Below, in pieces: positions 6,967 to 16,006 of a stretch of DNA of 33,668 bases. The DNA lies in contig JACUUS010000004.1 of the NCBI GenBank assembly GCA_014859215.1, forward strand, positions 1 to 33,668. Direction: 5' to 3'. Each line of letters opens with the position of its first letter. Position 1 is the first letter of the stretch. The notes below the pieces were generated by a model, which saw nothing but the letters and a program-made list of their open reading frames with translations, was not told where the DNA came from and searched no databases. This DNA is from Dehalococcoidia bacterium (GTDB lineage: Bacteria > Chloroflexota > Dehalococcoidia > SZUA-161). The position numbers and the translations under genes are program-made.

Positions 6967-7989
6967 TTGGCTGGAATAATCGGCTACGGGGTATATGTAC
7001 CGAAGTTCAGGCTTGAGCAAAAAGACGCTGCGATGCCGTGGGGAAGCTGGGCGAGCGGTGAAAAGGCGGTTTGCGGGGCGGACGAAGATGTCATAACCAT
7101 GGCCGCCGAGGCTGCGCAGAATGCTGTGAAACATGCAGGAATCGACCCTGCCCGGATCGGTGCCATCCACATCGGTACGGCGTCTTCACCCTATATCGAG
7201 CAGTATATCGCGCCCATACTGGCTGAGACCCTTGGGCTCGGGCCCGCGACCACCATGATTGACTACTCGGGCTCCGTCAATTCCCTGTCAAACGCGGTTC
7301 TCGGTTGCCTCGACGCGATTGCCGCCAAACGGATTGACTGCGGCATTGTTATCGGTGCTGAAGACCGCGCCACAGCACCGGGCACGGAGGGCGATGCGGC
7401 TTTCGGCGCGGGCGCGGTCGCTCTCGTGATCGGCAAGGCCGGCACTATAGCCGACTTTGAAGGCGTTCAGACCTATTCCACGCTGTTTCTCGACAGATGG
7501 CGGGCAGTCAAAGATTCCTGGGTCTCCAACATGAATGATTATCGGTTTGATCGGGAATTTGGCTACCAGAAGCACATTTTCGAAGCCTGCAAAAGCCTGC
7601 TTGCCGAACTGGGGAAGAATGCGGGTGATTACACCCATGTGATTTTCCAGCAGCCTGACGACCGAATAGCGGCCCTACCTGCGAAAGACCTCGGCATTGG
7701 GAAGGGACAGCTTGCGCCCGCTACAGCTTCCATCATAGGGGACCTCGGCTCATGCTCCGCCTTTGTCGGCCTGGCCGGCGTTCTGGACAGGGCCCAGCCG
7801 GGCGAGTCGATTCTCCTGGCTTCCTATGGCGCGGGCGCAAGCAATGCGATGAGCATCAAGGTGACAAATGAAATCACCGCCAAGGCAAATCGAATTGTTC
7901 CTCTGGTAAGGTACATGACGCGGAAGAGGCCCATTACATATACATCTTACCTGAGACTCAAAGAACAGGTCCGGCGGGCTCCTTATTAG
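6967..7989 (+). CDS. HMG-CoA-synthase-like protein, catalytic residues absent
   Basis: A protein of 340 residues, close to archaeal HMG-CoA synthase length, without the DUF35 tail carried by its paralogue at 1432. The shared N-terminus (MAGIIGYGVYVP; GEKAVCGADEDVITMA) shows they are duplicates. The three family catalytic positions are again replaced: Glu by A72 (GTASSPY), Cys by V104 (YSGSVNS) and His by Q228 (VIFQQPD). The C-terminal half keeps the GDLGSCSAFVGLAGVLD segment typical of the fold. Start TTG at 6967, 6 bases after AAGGAGG. An upstream ATG at 6943 overlaps the previous stop codon, has no proper ribosome site, and would add eight residues absent from the paralogue. It may be a structural subunit with the upstream thiolase and DUF35 protein. 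Confidence 0.85.
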   Translation: MAGIIGYGVYVPKFRLEQKDAAMPWGSWASGEKAVCGADEDVITMAAEAAQNAVKHAGIDPARIGAIHIGTASSPYIEQYIAPILAETLGLGPATTMIDYSGSVNSLSNAVLGCLDAIAAKRIDCGIVIGAEDRATAPGTEGDAAFGAGAVALVIGKAGTIADFEGVQTYSTLFLDRWRAVKDSWVSNMNDYRFDREFGYQKHIFEACKSLLAELGKNAGDYTHVIFQQPDDRIAALPAKDLGIGKGQLAPATASIIGDLGSCSAFVGLAGVLDRAQPGESILLASYGAGASNAMSIKVTNEITAKANRIVPLVRYMTRKRPITYTSYLRLKEQVRRAPY

Positions 7990-8036
7990 CAGGCTCACCT
8001 AGCGGCAGCCCGGTCCAGCAAGGAAAGGGGGCAGTT

Positions 8037-10016
8037 ATGGGGTCCAATAGAGGAAGAATACTGGACATAGACCTTGCCAAAAGAAGTTCAAAGACAACTC
8101 ACATCAAGGATGATCTGCTTAGAAAATTCGTGGGTGGGAGCGGGCTGGCGGCGAGGCTCTTTCTTGACCGGGTCCCGCCGAACGCTGATCCGCTTTCCGG
8201 CAAGAACATATTGTTCTTGATGGCTGGACCGCTGTCAGGTACCAGGTTCCCCACATCATCCCGCCTCGTTGCAGCATTCAAATCGCCGCTTACAGGCATA
8301 TGGGGACAGGGTTCTTGCGGAGGGGATTCGGCTGCACAGTTAAAAGCGGCCGGCTATGACGGCGTGGCGATCAGCGGCTCTTCGAAGAAACCTGTCTACA
8401 TACTGGTTGAAGACGACAGGGTCGAAATCAAGGACGCCTCGGACATCTGGGGCAAGGATACCTACGAGACCACCCAGATTCTCAAGAAGAGGCACGGAGC
8501 GAAGGCGGACATCCTGGAAATCGGGCCGGCCGGCGAAAACCTGGTCAAGTTCGCGTCCATCATGAACGGCGAATGGGGTTCTATCAGCCGCTGCGGAGGA
8601 GGAGCGGTGATGGGATCCAAGAAATTAAAAGCCTTAGTCCTGCGCGGGACGGGCAAAGTTGAACCTGCCTTGCCCGAAGAGTTCGAAAAAGTGCGCAAGG
8701 CTGTTCTTGAAAAGATCAAGCAGAGCGTCGTAACCCAGGCGCTGACTGCCGCAGGCACAGCCATGGGCGTGGAGGTAAACGCAATTACAGGTGTCCTGCC
8801 GGTGAAGAATTACACGGTGGGCGATGGCAGTTACCTGGCCCCCAAGCTCAGCGGCAACACAATTAGCGCGCAGTATCTCACCAGGCCGCATGCCTGTTTT
8901 ACCTGCCCGATTGCCTGCAAGCGGACCGTCAAGGTCGCCGAGGGTCCATACAGGGTGGGGGAAGGCCCGGGTCCCCAGTATGAGACTGTCTGCGCCTTCG
9001 GGTCCCTGATGCTTATCGATCACCTTGCCGCGGTCATAAGGTTAGGTGAGATGGCGAACCGTTACGGTATGGATACTATAAGCTGCGGCGCCACCATCGC
9101 CTTTGCCATGGAATGCTTCGAGAAGGGTCTTATCACGACCAGGGATTTAAGAGGAGACCACCTCAGATGGGGAAATCCGGAGGATGTTCTCGCCATCATG
9201 GCGAAGATTGCATACAGGCAGGGCTTCGGCGACATACTGGCTGAAGGCAGCCGTTCCGCTGCGAGAAGAATCGGCAATGGGGCCGAGCGGTTCACCGTCG
9301 AGGTAAAGGGTCTCGAGTTTGCCCTGTACGACGTCAGGGGTTCGCATGGGCACGGCCTTGGCTTTGTCATGTCCAATCGCGGAGCGTGTCACGTCGCGTC
9401 GGAGATCGGCAAGATCGAATCAAGCTGGACTGTCTGGCCTGAAATCGGTGTAACCGGGGGGTATGATCCCAAGGCCGATGCGGGCAAAGGCGAGCTAAAC
9501 GTCATATGTGAAAACGTGGCCATGCTCTCCAACGCAACAACGATGTGCCAGTTCGCCCTGATGTCCATGGCGATCACGGAACTGGCCGAGGCGCTCAAGG
9601 CGGCCACCGGCTTCGATTACACCCTAGATGAGATCATGCAGTGCGGCGCGCGCATCTGGATGCTCCAGAGAGGTCTGAACAACCTTATGGGCATCACTTC
9701 CGCCGACGACCGGATGCCTGAGCGCATTCTAACTCCCCACACAGAGGGCGGCGCCGCGGGGTCCGTACCAGATATCAAGCTGATGCTGAAAGACTATTAC
9801 AGATACAGGGGACTGAGACCTGACGGGCGTCCTTCCCAGGCCAGGCTGCGCAGTCTCGGGCTCTCGCCCCTTGCTGCAAAACTCCAGTCATGTAACCTGG
9901 CCGCGGGAGTGCAGACACCGCCCGGCATACAGTGTGATCCCTATCCGGATAGGGTTCCCCCTCAGAAGCCGGTCAAGAAATCAGAGAATCACAAGAAAAG
10001 ACCTGCACCATACTAA
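8037..10016 (+). CDS. Aldehyde:ferredoxin oxidoreductase (tungsten/molybdopterin)
   Basis: AOR-family enzyme of 659 residues that converts aldehydes and carboxylic acids using ferredoxin. The N-terminal domain (about 1-205) carries GRILDIDLA, GGSGLAARLF and GQGSCGGDSAAQLKAAGYDG. The 4Fe-4S ligands are C287, C290, C294 and distant C504, closely matching the spacing known for Pyrococcus AOR. A pterin-binding DTIS-type motif is at D346. It is slightly longer than the usual ~600 residues because of a proline- and lysine-rich tail. ATG start with AAAGGGGG upstream. It sits alone between the thiolase block and the FAD-oxidoreductase block. A plausible job is removal or use of aldehydes released by retro-aldol cleavage, or acid reduction. 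No tungsten cofactor genes are visible here. Confidence 0.93.
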   Translation: MGSNRGRILDIDLAKRSSKTTHIKDDLLRKFVGGSGLAARLFLDRVPPNADPLSGKNILFLMAGPLSGTRFPTSSRLVAAFKSPLTGIWGQGSCGGDSAAQLKAAGYDGVAISGSSKKPVYILVEDDRVEIKDASDIWGKDTYETTQILKKRHGAKADILEIGPAGENLVKFASIMNGEWGSISRCGGGAVMGSKKLKALVLRGTGKVEPALPEEFEKVRKAVLEKIKQSVVTQALTAAGTAMGVEVNAITGVLPVKNYTVGDGSYLAPKLSGNTISAQYLTRPHACFTCPIACKRTVKVAEGPYRVGEGPGPQYETVCAFGSLMLIDHLAAVIRLGEMANRYGMDTISCGATIAFAMECFEKGLITTRDLRGDHLRWGNPEDVLAIMAKIAYRQGFGDILAEGSRSAARRIGNGAERFTVEVKGLEFALYDVRGSHGHGLGFVMSNRGACHVASEIGKIESSWTVWPEIGVTGGYDPKADAGKGELNVICENVAMLSNATTMCQFALMSMAITELAEALKAATGFDYTLDEIMQCGARIWMLQRGLNNLMGITSADDRMPERILTPHTEGGAAGSVPDIKLMLKDYYRYRGLRPDGRPSQARLRSLGLSPLAAKLQSCNLAAGVQTPPGIQCDPYPDRVPPQKPVKKSENHKKRPAPY

Positions 10017-10093
10017 GCTCAGTCAATAGACTTTATGCTTCTCTGAAACCTTTACTCTGCTGAAATGCGAAAGGCCTTGGGGAAGGAGACTGC

Positions 10094-11839
10094 GTGAGCA
10101 AGGATGAACGTTACGACGTCGTGGTCATAGGCGGCGGACCGAACGGAATGACCACGGCTGCGTACCTGGCCAAGTCCAGGCTGAATGTATGTGTGCTCGA
10201 GGAACGGGTTGAGTGCGGGGGAGCTTGCGAGACCGTCGAACCCATACCTGGCGTCCGTATCTACCCGCACGCCATGCTCATGTACGCGGCTCCGGCTCCC
10301 GGCTTCCAACAGCTTGAGCTCCACAAGTATGGCTTTCGAATGATCTGGAATCCCATCGATATGATGGCGTCACTGGCTGCCGGAAGCACGACAACTCAGG
10401 GAGTGGTACCTATAACGCAAAAGGACATGATGGGATTCGCTAAGCTCGGCGGCCTGCTCGGTCAGCCTCCGTTCACGCGGGATCTTATGCGGGCAACTTT
10501 CTGGTGCCCCCCGCACCCGCCTGAAGTCGAGGTTACAGACGACAATGTCCCCTACATGCAGGTATATAAGCAGTACCAACCCGATGTCGTTACCCCGGAA
10601 CTCCGCGAGTGGACCATGTTCGATCTCATGGATGAGTACCTGGAGAGCGAGCCATTCAAGGTCACCATGGCATTCGCAGCCTGGGCTTCAGGAGCAGCCG
10701 GCCACTGGGAAGGCGTGGCTATTCCGGCTCTTCTATGCGTGCAACTTCTCATACTTCCGAACACCGGCAAGCTGAGCATTCCTCGCGGCGGGCTGCATGG
10801 CTACTTCCATGCCATACACCGATGCGCTGTCGCCAATGGCGCCACAGTCCGCACTTCATGTCCCGTCGAGGAAATAATCGTCAATGACGGCCGAGCCGTC
10901 GGTGTTCGTCTTCGCGAAACCTCAGCCCTCGGCGGAAGGAAGATCTGGGCAGATAAAGCGGTGATAGCGGCGGTCGACTACCGCCAGACTTTCTTCGATA
11001 TGGTCGGGAAGCAGCACCTCGATCCGGGGTTCCTGCAGAAAGTCAAGGATATCAGCCTGAAGAACGGCACCCTGTATGTATCTACACTGCATACAAAAAG
11101 GCCGCTCCAATGGAAACCAAGATTCAAAGCGATGGTCGACTCCGGAACAGGCGTGTCCGGCCCCTTCAGTGTTCCCTCCGGCGGGGTCTATCCGTCAGAT
11201 TCGCGCGAGCTCTACTACGAAAACGTTGCCGACTGCGACGCACGCAAGACCAACCCGACACTGCCTCCCGAGAAGCTGATGTGGTTCCTTACTCCATCAC
11301 AGGCTTTCAATCCCTCCGACTGCCAGAGTAAGTACGCGAACGGCCATATCTCAGCAGCTTTCGAAGTCAACGTGCCGGTCCCCGAGTACCACGTACAAGG
11401 GCCCGACGCTATGTGCAGGTCGAAGCCGGAAATCGACGCCTATATGAGGAAAGCATTTGGCCAGGCCTTCGACGGCACTGATGACGACAACATCATCCAC
11501 CACTGGTCGGCGACCGGCTACGAGGTGGAGTTCCGTAATTCAGGGCTCATAGGAGGCACCTGGTGTGGTTCGCGCCATTGCAGCGACCAATCCTGGACGC
11601 AGCGCCCTATTCCTGAACTTGCCCGCTACCGCACTCCGATAGACGGACTTTATACCTGCCATCAGACTACCGGGCATCCTGGTGGGCTGTGCCTCATGGC
11701 GATTCCCTATAACCTTATGCACATTCTGATCGAGGACAGGATCGCCGAACCAGGCAACTGGTGGTACCCCTCTCCCTGGTACATACCCCAGCAAGGCAAG
11801 ACATCCGCCGTACCTTACGGGGCCGGTGGGGGCAAGTGA
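10094..11839 (+). CDS. FAD-dependent oxidoreductase, phytoene-desaturase-like (1 of 5)
   Basis: Flavoprotein of 581 residues. The N-terminal FAD-binding Rossmann motif is GGGPNG at 13-18, followed by the family GG doublet (VECGGACE) and a C-terminal FAD-contact segment (GLYTCHQTTGHPGG). This family includes carotenoid desaturases and many uncharacterised dehydrogenases or isomerases of hydrophobic substrates; the reaction here cannot be assigned. No signal peptide is evident. Start GTG at 10094 with GAAGGAG upstream. The 77-base gap before it is one of the largest in the cluster and could hold an internal promoter. The next FAD gene overlaps its stop by one base, so the two are probably made together. 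It is more distant from the 11839 and 20403 proteins than those two are from each other. Confidence 0.85.
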   Translation: MSKDERYDVVVIGGGPNGMTTAAYLAKSRLNVCVLEERVECGGACETVEPIPGVRIYPHAMLMYAAPAPGFQQLELHKYGFRMIWNPIDMMASLAAGSTTTQGVVPITQKDMMGFAKLGGLLGQPPFTRDLMRATFWCPPHPPEVEVTDDNVPYMQVYKQYQPDVVTPELREWTMFDLMDEYLESEPFKVTMAFAAWASGAAGHWEGVAIPALLCVQLLILPNTGKLSIPRGGLHGYFHAIHRCAVANGATVRTSCPVEEIIVNDGRAVGVRLRETSALGGRKIWADKAVIAAVDYRQTFFDMVGKQHLDPGFLQKVKDISLKNGTLYVSTLHTKRPLQWKPRFKAMVDSGTGVSGPFSVPSGGVYPSDSRELYYENVADCDARKTNPTLPPEKLMWFLTPSQAFNPSDCQSKYANGHISAAFEVNVPVPEYHVQGPDAMCRSKPEIDAYMRKAFGQAFDGTDDDNIIHHWSATGYEVEFRNSGLIGGTWCGSRHCSDQSWTQRPIPELARYRTPIDGLYTCHQTTGHPGGLCLMAIPYNLMHILIEDRIAEPGNWWYPSPWYIPQQGKTSAVPYGAGGGK

Positions 11840-13485
11840 TGACTATGCAAGACTACTTCGGGCACATGTTCGAGGAGTTCCCCGAGGAGAGTACCTGGGA
11901 CGCCGTCATTATTGGGGGCGGTCCAAACGGCCTGATAGCAGCGGCTTACCTTGCCAGAGCCGGGTTAAAGGTGGCCCTGGCGGAGGCCCGATACGAGATC
12001 GGAGGCGGACTCGCCACTGAAGAGATACTCTATCCCTGTTACTCTACGAACCCCCACGTCATTTATCACATGATGGTCGACTACATGCCCGTCCTCAAGG
12101 ACTTCAACCTGGACGGCCCATCCCTGGTCTGGATCAAGCCTAACGCTCAGACGGGCATCGTATTCGAGGACGGGAAGTCTCTGCTTCTCGCCCGCATGAT
12201 CGAGGACACCAAGGATTCGATGAGCAAGTTCTCTTTCAAGGATGCCGTGCGGTTTGGCAAGCTTATGAGAAGCTGGCGTCGGATTGTTGATGAGATCCTT
12301 GCGCCGGCGACCTACGTACCAGTCATGACCCCTCTGGAAATGACGATGGCCTTGCAGAAGACCAGAGTCGGGACTGAAATGCTGGAACTCATCGAGCAAA
12401 GCCCCCTTGAAATAATTACGGCAAACTTTGAAAGTGACCATATCAGGACTCTTCTCCTTTACACGAGTTGCATGTGGGGCCTCGATCCACGAGAGACAGG
12501 CATCGGCATGTTCGTTGCCCTGATGCTCTGTCGCGGGATGAACAAGTGCTATTGCTACGGCGGTTCACACAAGTTCGCGGGCGCACTGGCGCGAGAGATA
12601 TACAGGGCCGGCGGGTTGATACTCGAACACGCCCCCGTGACCAGAATTGTCTTTGAGGGCGGCCGCGCCGCCGGTGTCGAGCTCGCTGAGGGTCGCACTT
12701 TGCACAGTAAGGCTGTCTTGTCGACCCTCGACCCGCAAACTACCTTCTTCGACCTCCTGGGTGCTGACAACCTGCCGGCCGATCTTAAAGACTACGTGGC
12801 AAACTGGAAATCCGACAAATGGAGCTACTACACGCTGCATGTAGCCACACATGAACCACCCCGGTACAAGTGCGATGACCCCTGGATTAGCGATGCCTTC
12901 ATGACCATTTTCGGCCTGGAGGGTACCGGTCAACTGCTTGCACACTGGGACAGGGTCATGGCGGGAGACATCGGCGACATTTTCGGCGGTCACGCAACCT
13001 GCCAGACCATATTCGACCCCATGTTATCCGACAAGGCAGGCAAGCATGTTTCCTTTTTCCAGATGCACGCACCTTACGATATCACGGGAGGCTGGGACCA
13101 GAGAGGGAAAGAGCTGGAAGAGGCGATACTGGCGAAGTGGCAGGAAGCTGCCCCCAATATGACCAGGGAAACCAGGATTATGACCACCTTCGAGACGCCG
13201 CGCGATATCCAGATAAGATTCCCGAATATGCGCCGTGGCGGGATAAAGCACGGCGACTACCGGCCCATCCAGCTCGGCTCATTCCGTCCAAACCAGGACT
13301 GCTCCGGTACGAACACGCCGATACAGGGTCTCTATGTGTGCGGAGCCTCCACTTATCCAGGGGGAATGGTCCTTGGAGGTCCTGGTTATCTTGGAGCCAA
13401 TAAGGTGGCTGAAGATTTGGGAGTCCAGAAATGGTGGAAGCCGACACCCGAGATGCAGCGTTACCTGAAGACATACATCGAATAA
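11839..13485 (+). CDS. FAD-dependent oxidoreductase, phytoene-desaturase-like (2 of 5)
   Basis: Flavoprotein of 548 residues. FAD motif GGGPNG at 26-31, GG doublet in YEIGGGLATEE, and C-terminal FAD segment GLYVCGASTYPGG. The start is taken as the ATG overlapping the preceding TGA by one base, with GGGGG 6 bases upstream. Longer in-frame GTG starts lie wholly inside the upstream gene. An ATG six bases downstream is also possible. Clear paralogue of the protein at 20403: both share NxHxxYHMMVDY near the N-terminus, RPNQDCS near the C-terminus and an EDLGxxKWW end. The pair may form a heteromer or act on successive intermediates. Function unassigned beyond redox chemistry on a probably hydrophobic or CoA-bound substrate. 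Confidence 0.85.
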   Translation: MTMQDYFGHMFEEFPEESTWDAVIIGGGPNGLIAAAYLARAGLKVALAEARYEIGGGLATEEILYPCYSTNPHVIYHMMVDYMPVLKDFNLDGPSLVWIKPNAQTGIVFEDGKSLLLARMIEDTKDSMSKFSFKDAVRFGKLMRSWRRIVDEILAPATYVPVMTPLEMTMALQKTRVGTEMLELIEQSPLEIITANFESDHIRTLLLYTSCMWGLDPRETGIGMFVALMLCRGMNKCYCYGGSHKFAGALAREIYRAGGLILEHAPVTRIVFEGGRAAGVELAEGRTLHSKAVLSTLDPQTTFFDLLGADNLPADLKDYVANWKSDKWSYYTLHVATHEPPRYKCDDPWISDAFMTIFGLEGTGQLLAHWDRVMAGDIGDIFGGHATCQTIFDPMLSDKAGKHVSFFQMHAPYDITGGWDQRGKELEEAILAKWQEAAPNMTRETRIMTTFETPRDIQIRFPNMRRGGIKHGDYRPIQLGSFRPNQDCSGTNTPIQGLYVCGASTYPGGMVLGGPGYLGANKVAEDLGVQKWWKPTPEMQRYLKTYIE

Positions 13486-13516
13486 TCCAAACCCGCTGGC
13501 AAGCTGGGGGTGAATA

Positions 13517-14734
13517 GTGGCTAAGAATAGAGACGGCGCGCTGGGAGTCTACCGGGTCCTTGACCTGACAGACAGCAATGGAGCTTATTGCGCAAGGTTG
13601 CTGGGAGACCTCGGCGCAGATGTAATCAAGGTCGAGCCGCCAACTGGAGACCCCGGCCGCTCGCTGCCGCCATTTGCCGGAGACGTGCCTCACTCAGAGA
13701 AGAGTCTGTATTTCCTTCATCGCAACGCCAATAAACGCGGAGTTACCCTGAACCTTACGACGAGCGACGGAAGGCGCATACTCAAGCAGCTGATCGGCAC
13801 ATCAGATGTCCTGATTGAGAACTTCCCCCCTGATTACCTCAAAAGCCTGGACCTCGATTATCCGAAGCTTCATCGGCTAAACGCCCGGCTTATTGTTGCC
13901 AGCATAACAGAGTTCGGTCACGCCGGTCCGTACAAAGACCGAAAGGGCTCCAACCTGGTCAACTTTGCCATGAGCGGCGTCATGATTACAAGCGGTTTTC
14001 CGGGCAAAGCACCCTGTCTCTGCCCGGGATCGCCCGCCTATGACGCCGCCGCGCTGCATGCCGCCATAGCGATAGTGACAGCGCTCTTGACTCGCGGGTC
14101 AAGCGGAAAGGGCCAGTACATCGATACCTCGGTCCACGAAACATCACGCCTCGGCCTGTACCCGTGGATAATCCCCAATTACTCGTACGCACTTAATCCC
14201 GACGGGCCCCCACCCAGCCCCGAATCAAGGATGGGAGCAGCCATTTACCCTGTATACCCCTGCAAGGACGGTCTCATTCGGGTTATCGCGCTCACCCCTC
14301 GCCAGTGGGATGCCCTTGTCCGTGTGCTGGGCAGTCCCGAAGTCTTGCTCATAGACGAATGGCGGAGCTTCATGTACAGGATCGGAAATTCGGCAGACCT
14401 CTATGCGCTCGTGACTGAGTATACCGAGAAGTACACAATGCTGGAACTCTTCGAAGCAGGGAAAAGAGAGGGAGTGCCGATCGCGCCCATTTTCAGCATC
14501 GAGAATTTCATCGAGAGTCCTCACACCAGAGCAAGAAAGTCCTTCGTCGAGGTTAATCATCCCGTGGCCGGTCGCGCTCCTTATCCGGTTCCACCCTACA
14601 AGTGGTCCGTGACTCCCGCCTATCTACGCCGCCCCGCTCCGTGCCTTGGCCAGCATAATGAGGAAGTCTATTGCAGCGAACTGGGCCTGTCGCTAGCCGA
14701 GCTGACCGCCCTCAGAGGCGCAGGAGCACTGTGA
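13517..14734 (+). CDS. Family III CoA-transferase (CaiB/BaiF type), first of two
   Basis: Cytoplasmic CoA-transferase of 405 residues, normal family length. It moves CoA from a donor acyl-CoA to a free carboxylic acid through an aspartyl intermediate. Family signatures: RVLDLTDSNGAYCARLLGD, LGADVIKVEPP near the N-terminus, VLIENFPPDYL, and GKGQYIDTS with D203 as candidate nucleophile. C-terminal GVPIAPIFSIENF and HPVAGRAPYPVPP segments are as expected. Start GTG at 13517 with GGGGGTG upstream. A second family III gene follows after 10 bases. Family III enzymes commonly activate carnitine-, bile-acid-, phenyllactate- or oxalate-type acids, so this fits an activation step. Substrate unknown. 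Confidence 0.9.
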   Translation: MAKNRDGALGVYRVLDLTDSNGAYCARLLGDLGADVIKVEPPTGDPGRSLPPFAGDVPHSEKSLYFLHRNANKRGVTLNLTTSDGRRILKQLIGTSDVLIENFPPDYLKSLDLDYPKLHRLNARLIVASITEFGHAGPYKDRKGSNLVNFAMSGVMITSGFPGKAPCLCPGSPAYDAAALHAAIAIVTALLTRGSSGKGQYIDTSVHETSRLGLYPWIIPNYSYALNPDGPPPSPESRMGAAIYPVYPCKDGLIRVIALTPRQWDALVRVLGSPEVLLIDEWRSFMYRIGNSADLYALVTEYTEKYTMLELFEAGKREGVPIAPIFSIENFIESPHTRARKSFVEVNHPVAGRAPYPVPPYKWSVTPAYLRRPAPCLGQHNEEVYCSELGLSLAELTALRGAGAL

Positions 14735-14744
14735 AGGAGGACAT

Positions 14745-15980
14745 ATGCGACCTCTAGACGACGTCAGGGTACTCAGTTTCGGAACAGGCGGAGTCGTGCC
14801 CGATGCGTGCAAAATCCTCGGAGAACTTGGAGCCGATGTCATCAAGATAGAATCCAAGGATAACCTCGATTTCATGCGAACTATCGGCCCCGATATCAAC
14901 AACATAGCCGGGTTTAATGAAGCGAACCGCAGTAAGAGGAGCTTCGGAGTCAACCTGAAGAGCGAGCGAGGCCGGGAGATCATACGACGCCTGCTGAAAA
15001 AAGCCGATATTCTGGCTGAGAATTTCCGCGGCGGTGTAATGCAAAGCCTGGGGTTCGATTACAGGAGTGTGCGCAAGCTAAACAAGTCAATAATCTACAT
15101 CAGCAGTCAGGGTTTCGGGGGCGGAGGCCCTTACAGCGATTTCCAGGCTTACGGTCCTATGCTCTCCTCAGCTTCCGGAATGCTGTCTATCTGGTCACAG
15201 CCGGATGATCCCTATCCTGTAGGGTCGAACTCTCCCCTGCCGGACCACATGGCAAGCAAACACGTGGTCATAGCGGTCCTGGCAGCTCTCGACTACCGCC
15301 GAAGGACAGGGAAGGGACAGTTCATTGATATGGCCCAGACCGAGGTGGCGGTCAATCTCATCGGGGAGCATTACCTGGACTATACGTATAATGGGCGCGT
15401 AGCCAGGCCGTCGGGAAACCGCAGTACCCACGCAGCCCCGCATGGATGTTATCCATGCCACGGCCCCGATGAATGGTGTGCAATTACGGTCCACACAGAT
15501 CAGGAGTGGGAGGATTTCCGTGAAGCCCTGGGTGATCCGGCCTGGGCAAGAGACTCGAAATTCATCGACATATTATCCCGTCTCAAGAACGTCGATGAAC
15601 TGGATGAGCACGTGAAGCAATGGACAGTTCAGCGAAATGCACATGAAATTATGGAGACAATGCAAAAGGCCGGCATCGCCGCCGGCGTAGTGCAGCGCGC
15701 CCCGGATTGCATTGCCGATCCTCAACTCACCTGGCAGGGCGCAGTAATTGAACTGGACCACCCTGTCGCCGGGAAGAGACTCTACCCGAATGTTCCCTTC
15801 AAGCTTTCGGCGTATCCCTCGTTATGGAGCACAAGGGCTCCTCTTCTCGGCGAACATACAGATGAAATTTGCCGCGATATCCTGGGGATGACCGATAAGG
15901 AAATAGCGGGCCTCCTGGCCGCGGAGATTCTTCATAACCCATCCAATACCTCCGGAACCGGCAAGAGCATGTTCGGCTAA
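14745..15980 (+). CDS. Family III CoA-transferase (CaiB/BaiF type), second of two
   Basis: CoA-transferase of 411 residues. Diagnostic segments: DDVRVLSFGTGGVVPDACKI, LGADVIKIESKDNLDFMR, ILAENFRGGVMQSLG and GKGQFIDMAQTE with D195 as candidate nucleophile. ATG start with AAGGAGG and a short spacer, 10 bases after the stop of the first copy. The two copies are clearly diverged, so they either form a heteromer or handle different acids, for example substrate entry versus a later intermediate. A zinc alcohol dehydrogenase follows after 26 bases. Family assignment is firm; specificity is unknown. Confidence 0.9.
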   Translation: MRPLDDVRVLSFGTGGVVPDACKILGELGADVIKIESKDNLDFMRTIGPDINNIAGFNEANRSKRSFGVNLKSERGREIIRRLLKKADILAENFRGGVMQSLGFDYRSVRKLNKSIIYISSQGFGGGGPYSDFQAYGPMLSSASGMLSIWSQPDDPYPVGSNSPLPDHMASKHVVIAVLAALDYRRRTGKGQFIDMAQTEVAVNLIGEHYLDYTYNGRVARPSGNRSTHAAPHGCYPCHGPDEWCAITVHTDQEWEDFREALGDPAWARDSKFIDILSRLKNVDELDEHVKQWTVQRNAHEIMETMQKAGIAAGVVQRAPDCIADPQLTWQGAVIELDHPVAGKRLYPNVPFKLSAYPSLWSTRAPLLGEHTDEICRDILGMTDKEIAGLLAAEILHNPSNTSGTGKSMFG

Positions 15981-16006
15981 ACAGAGTATTCCTGAGGAGG
16001 TCTTAA

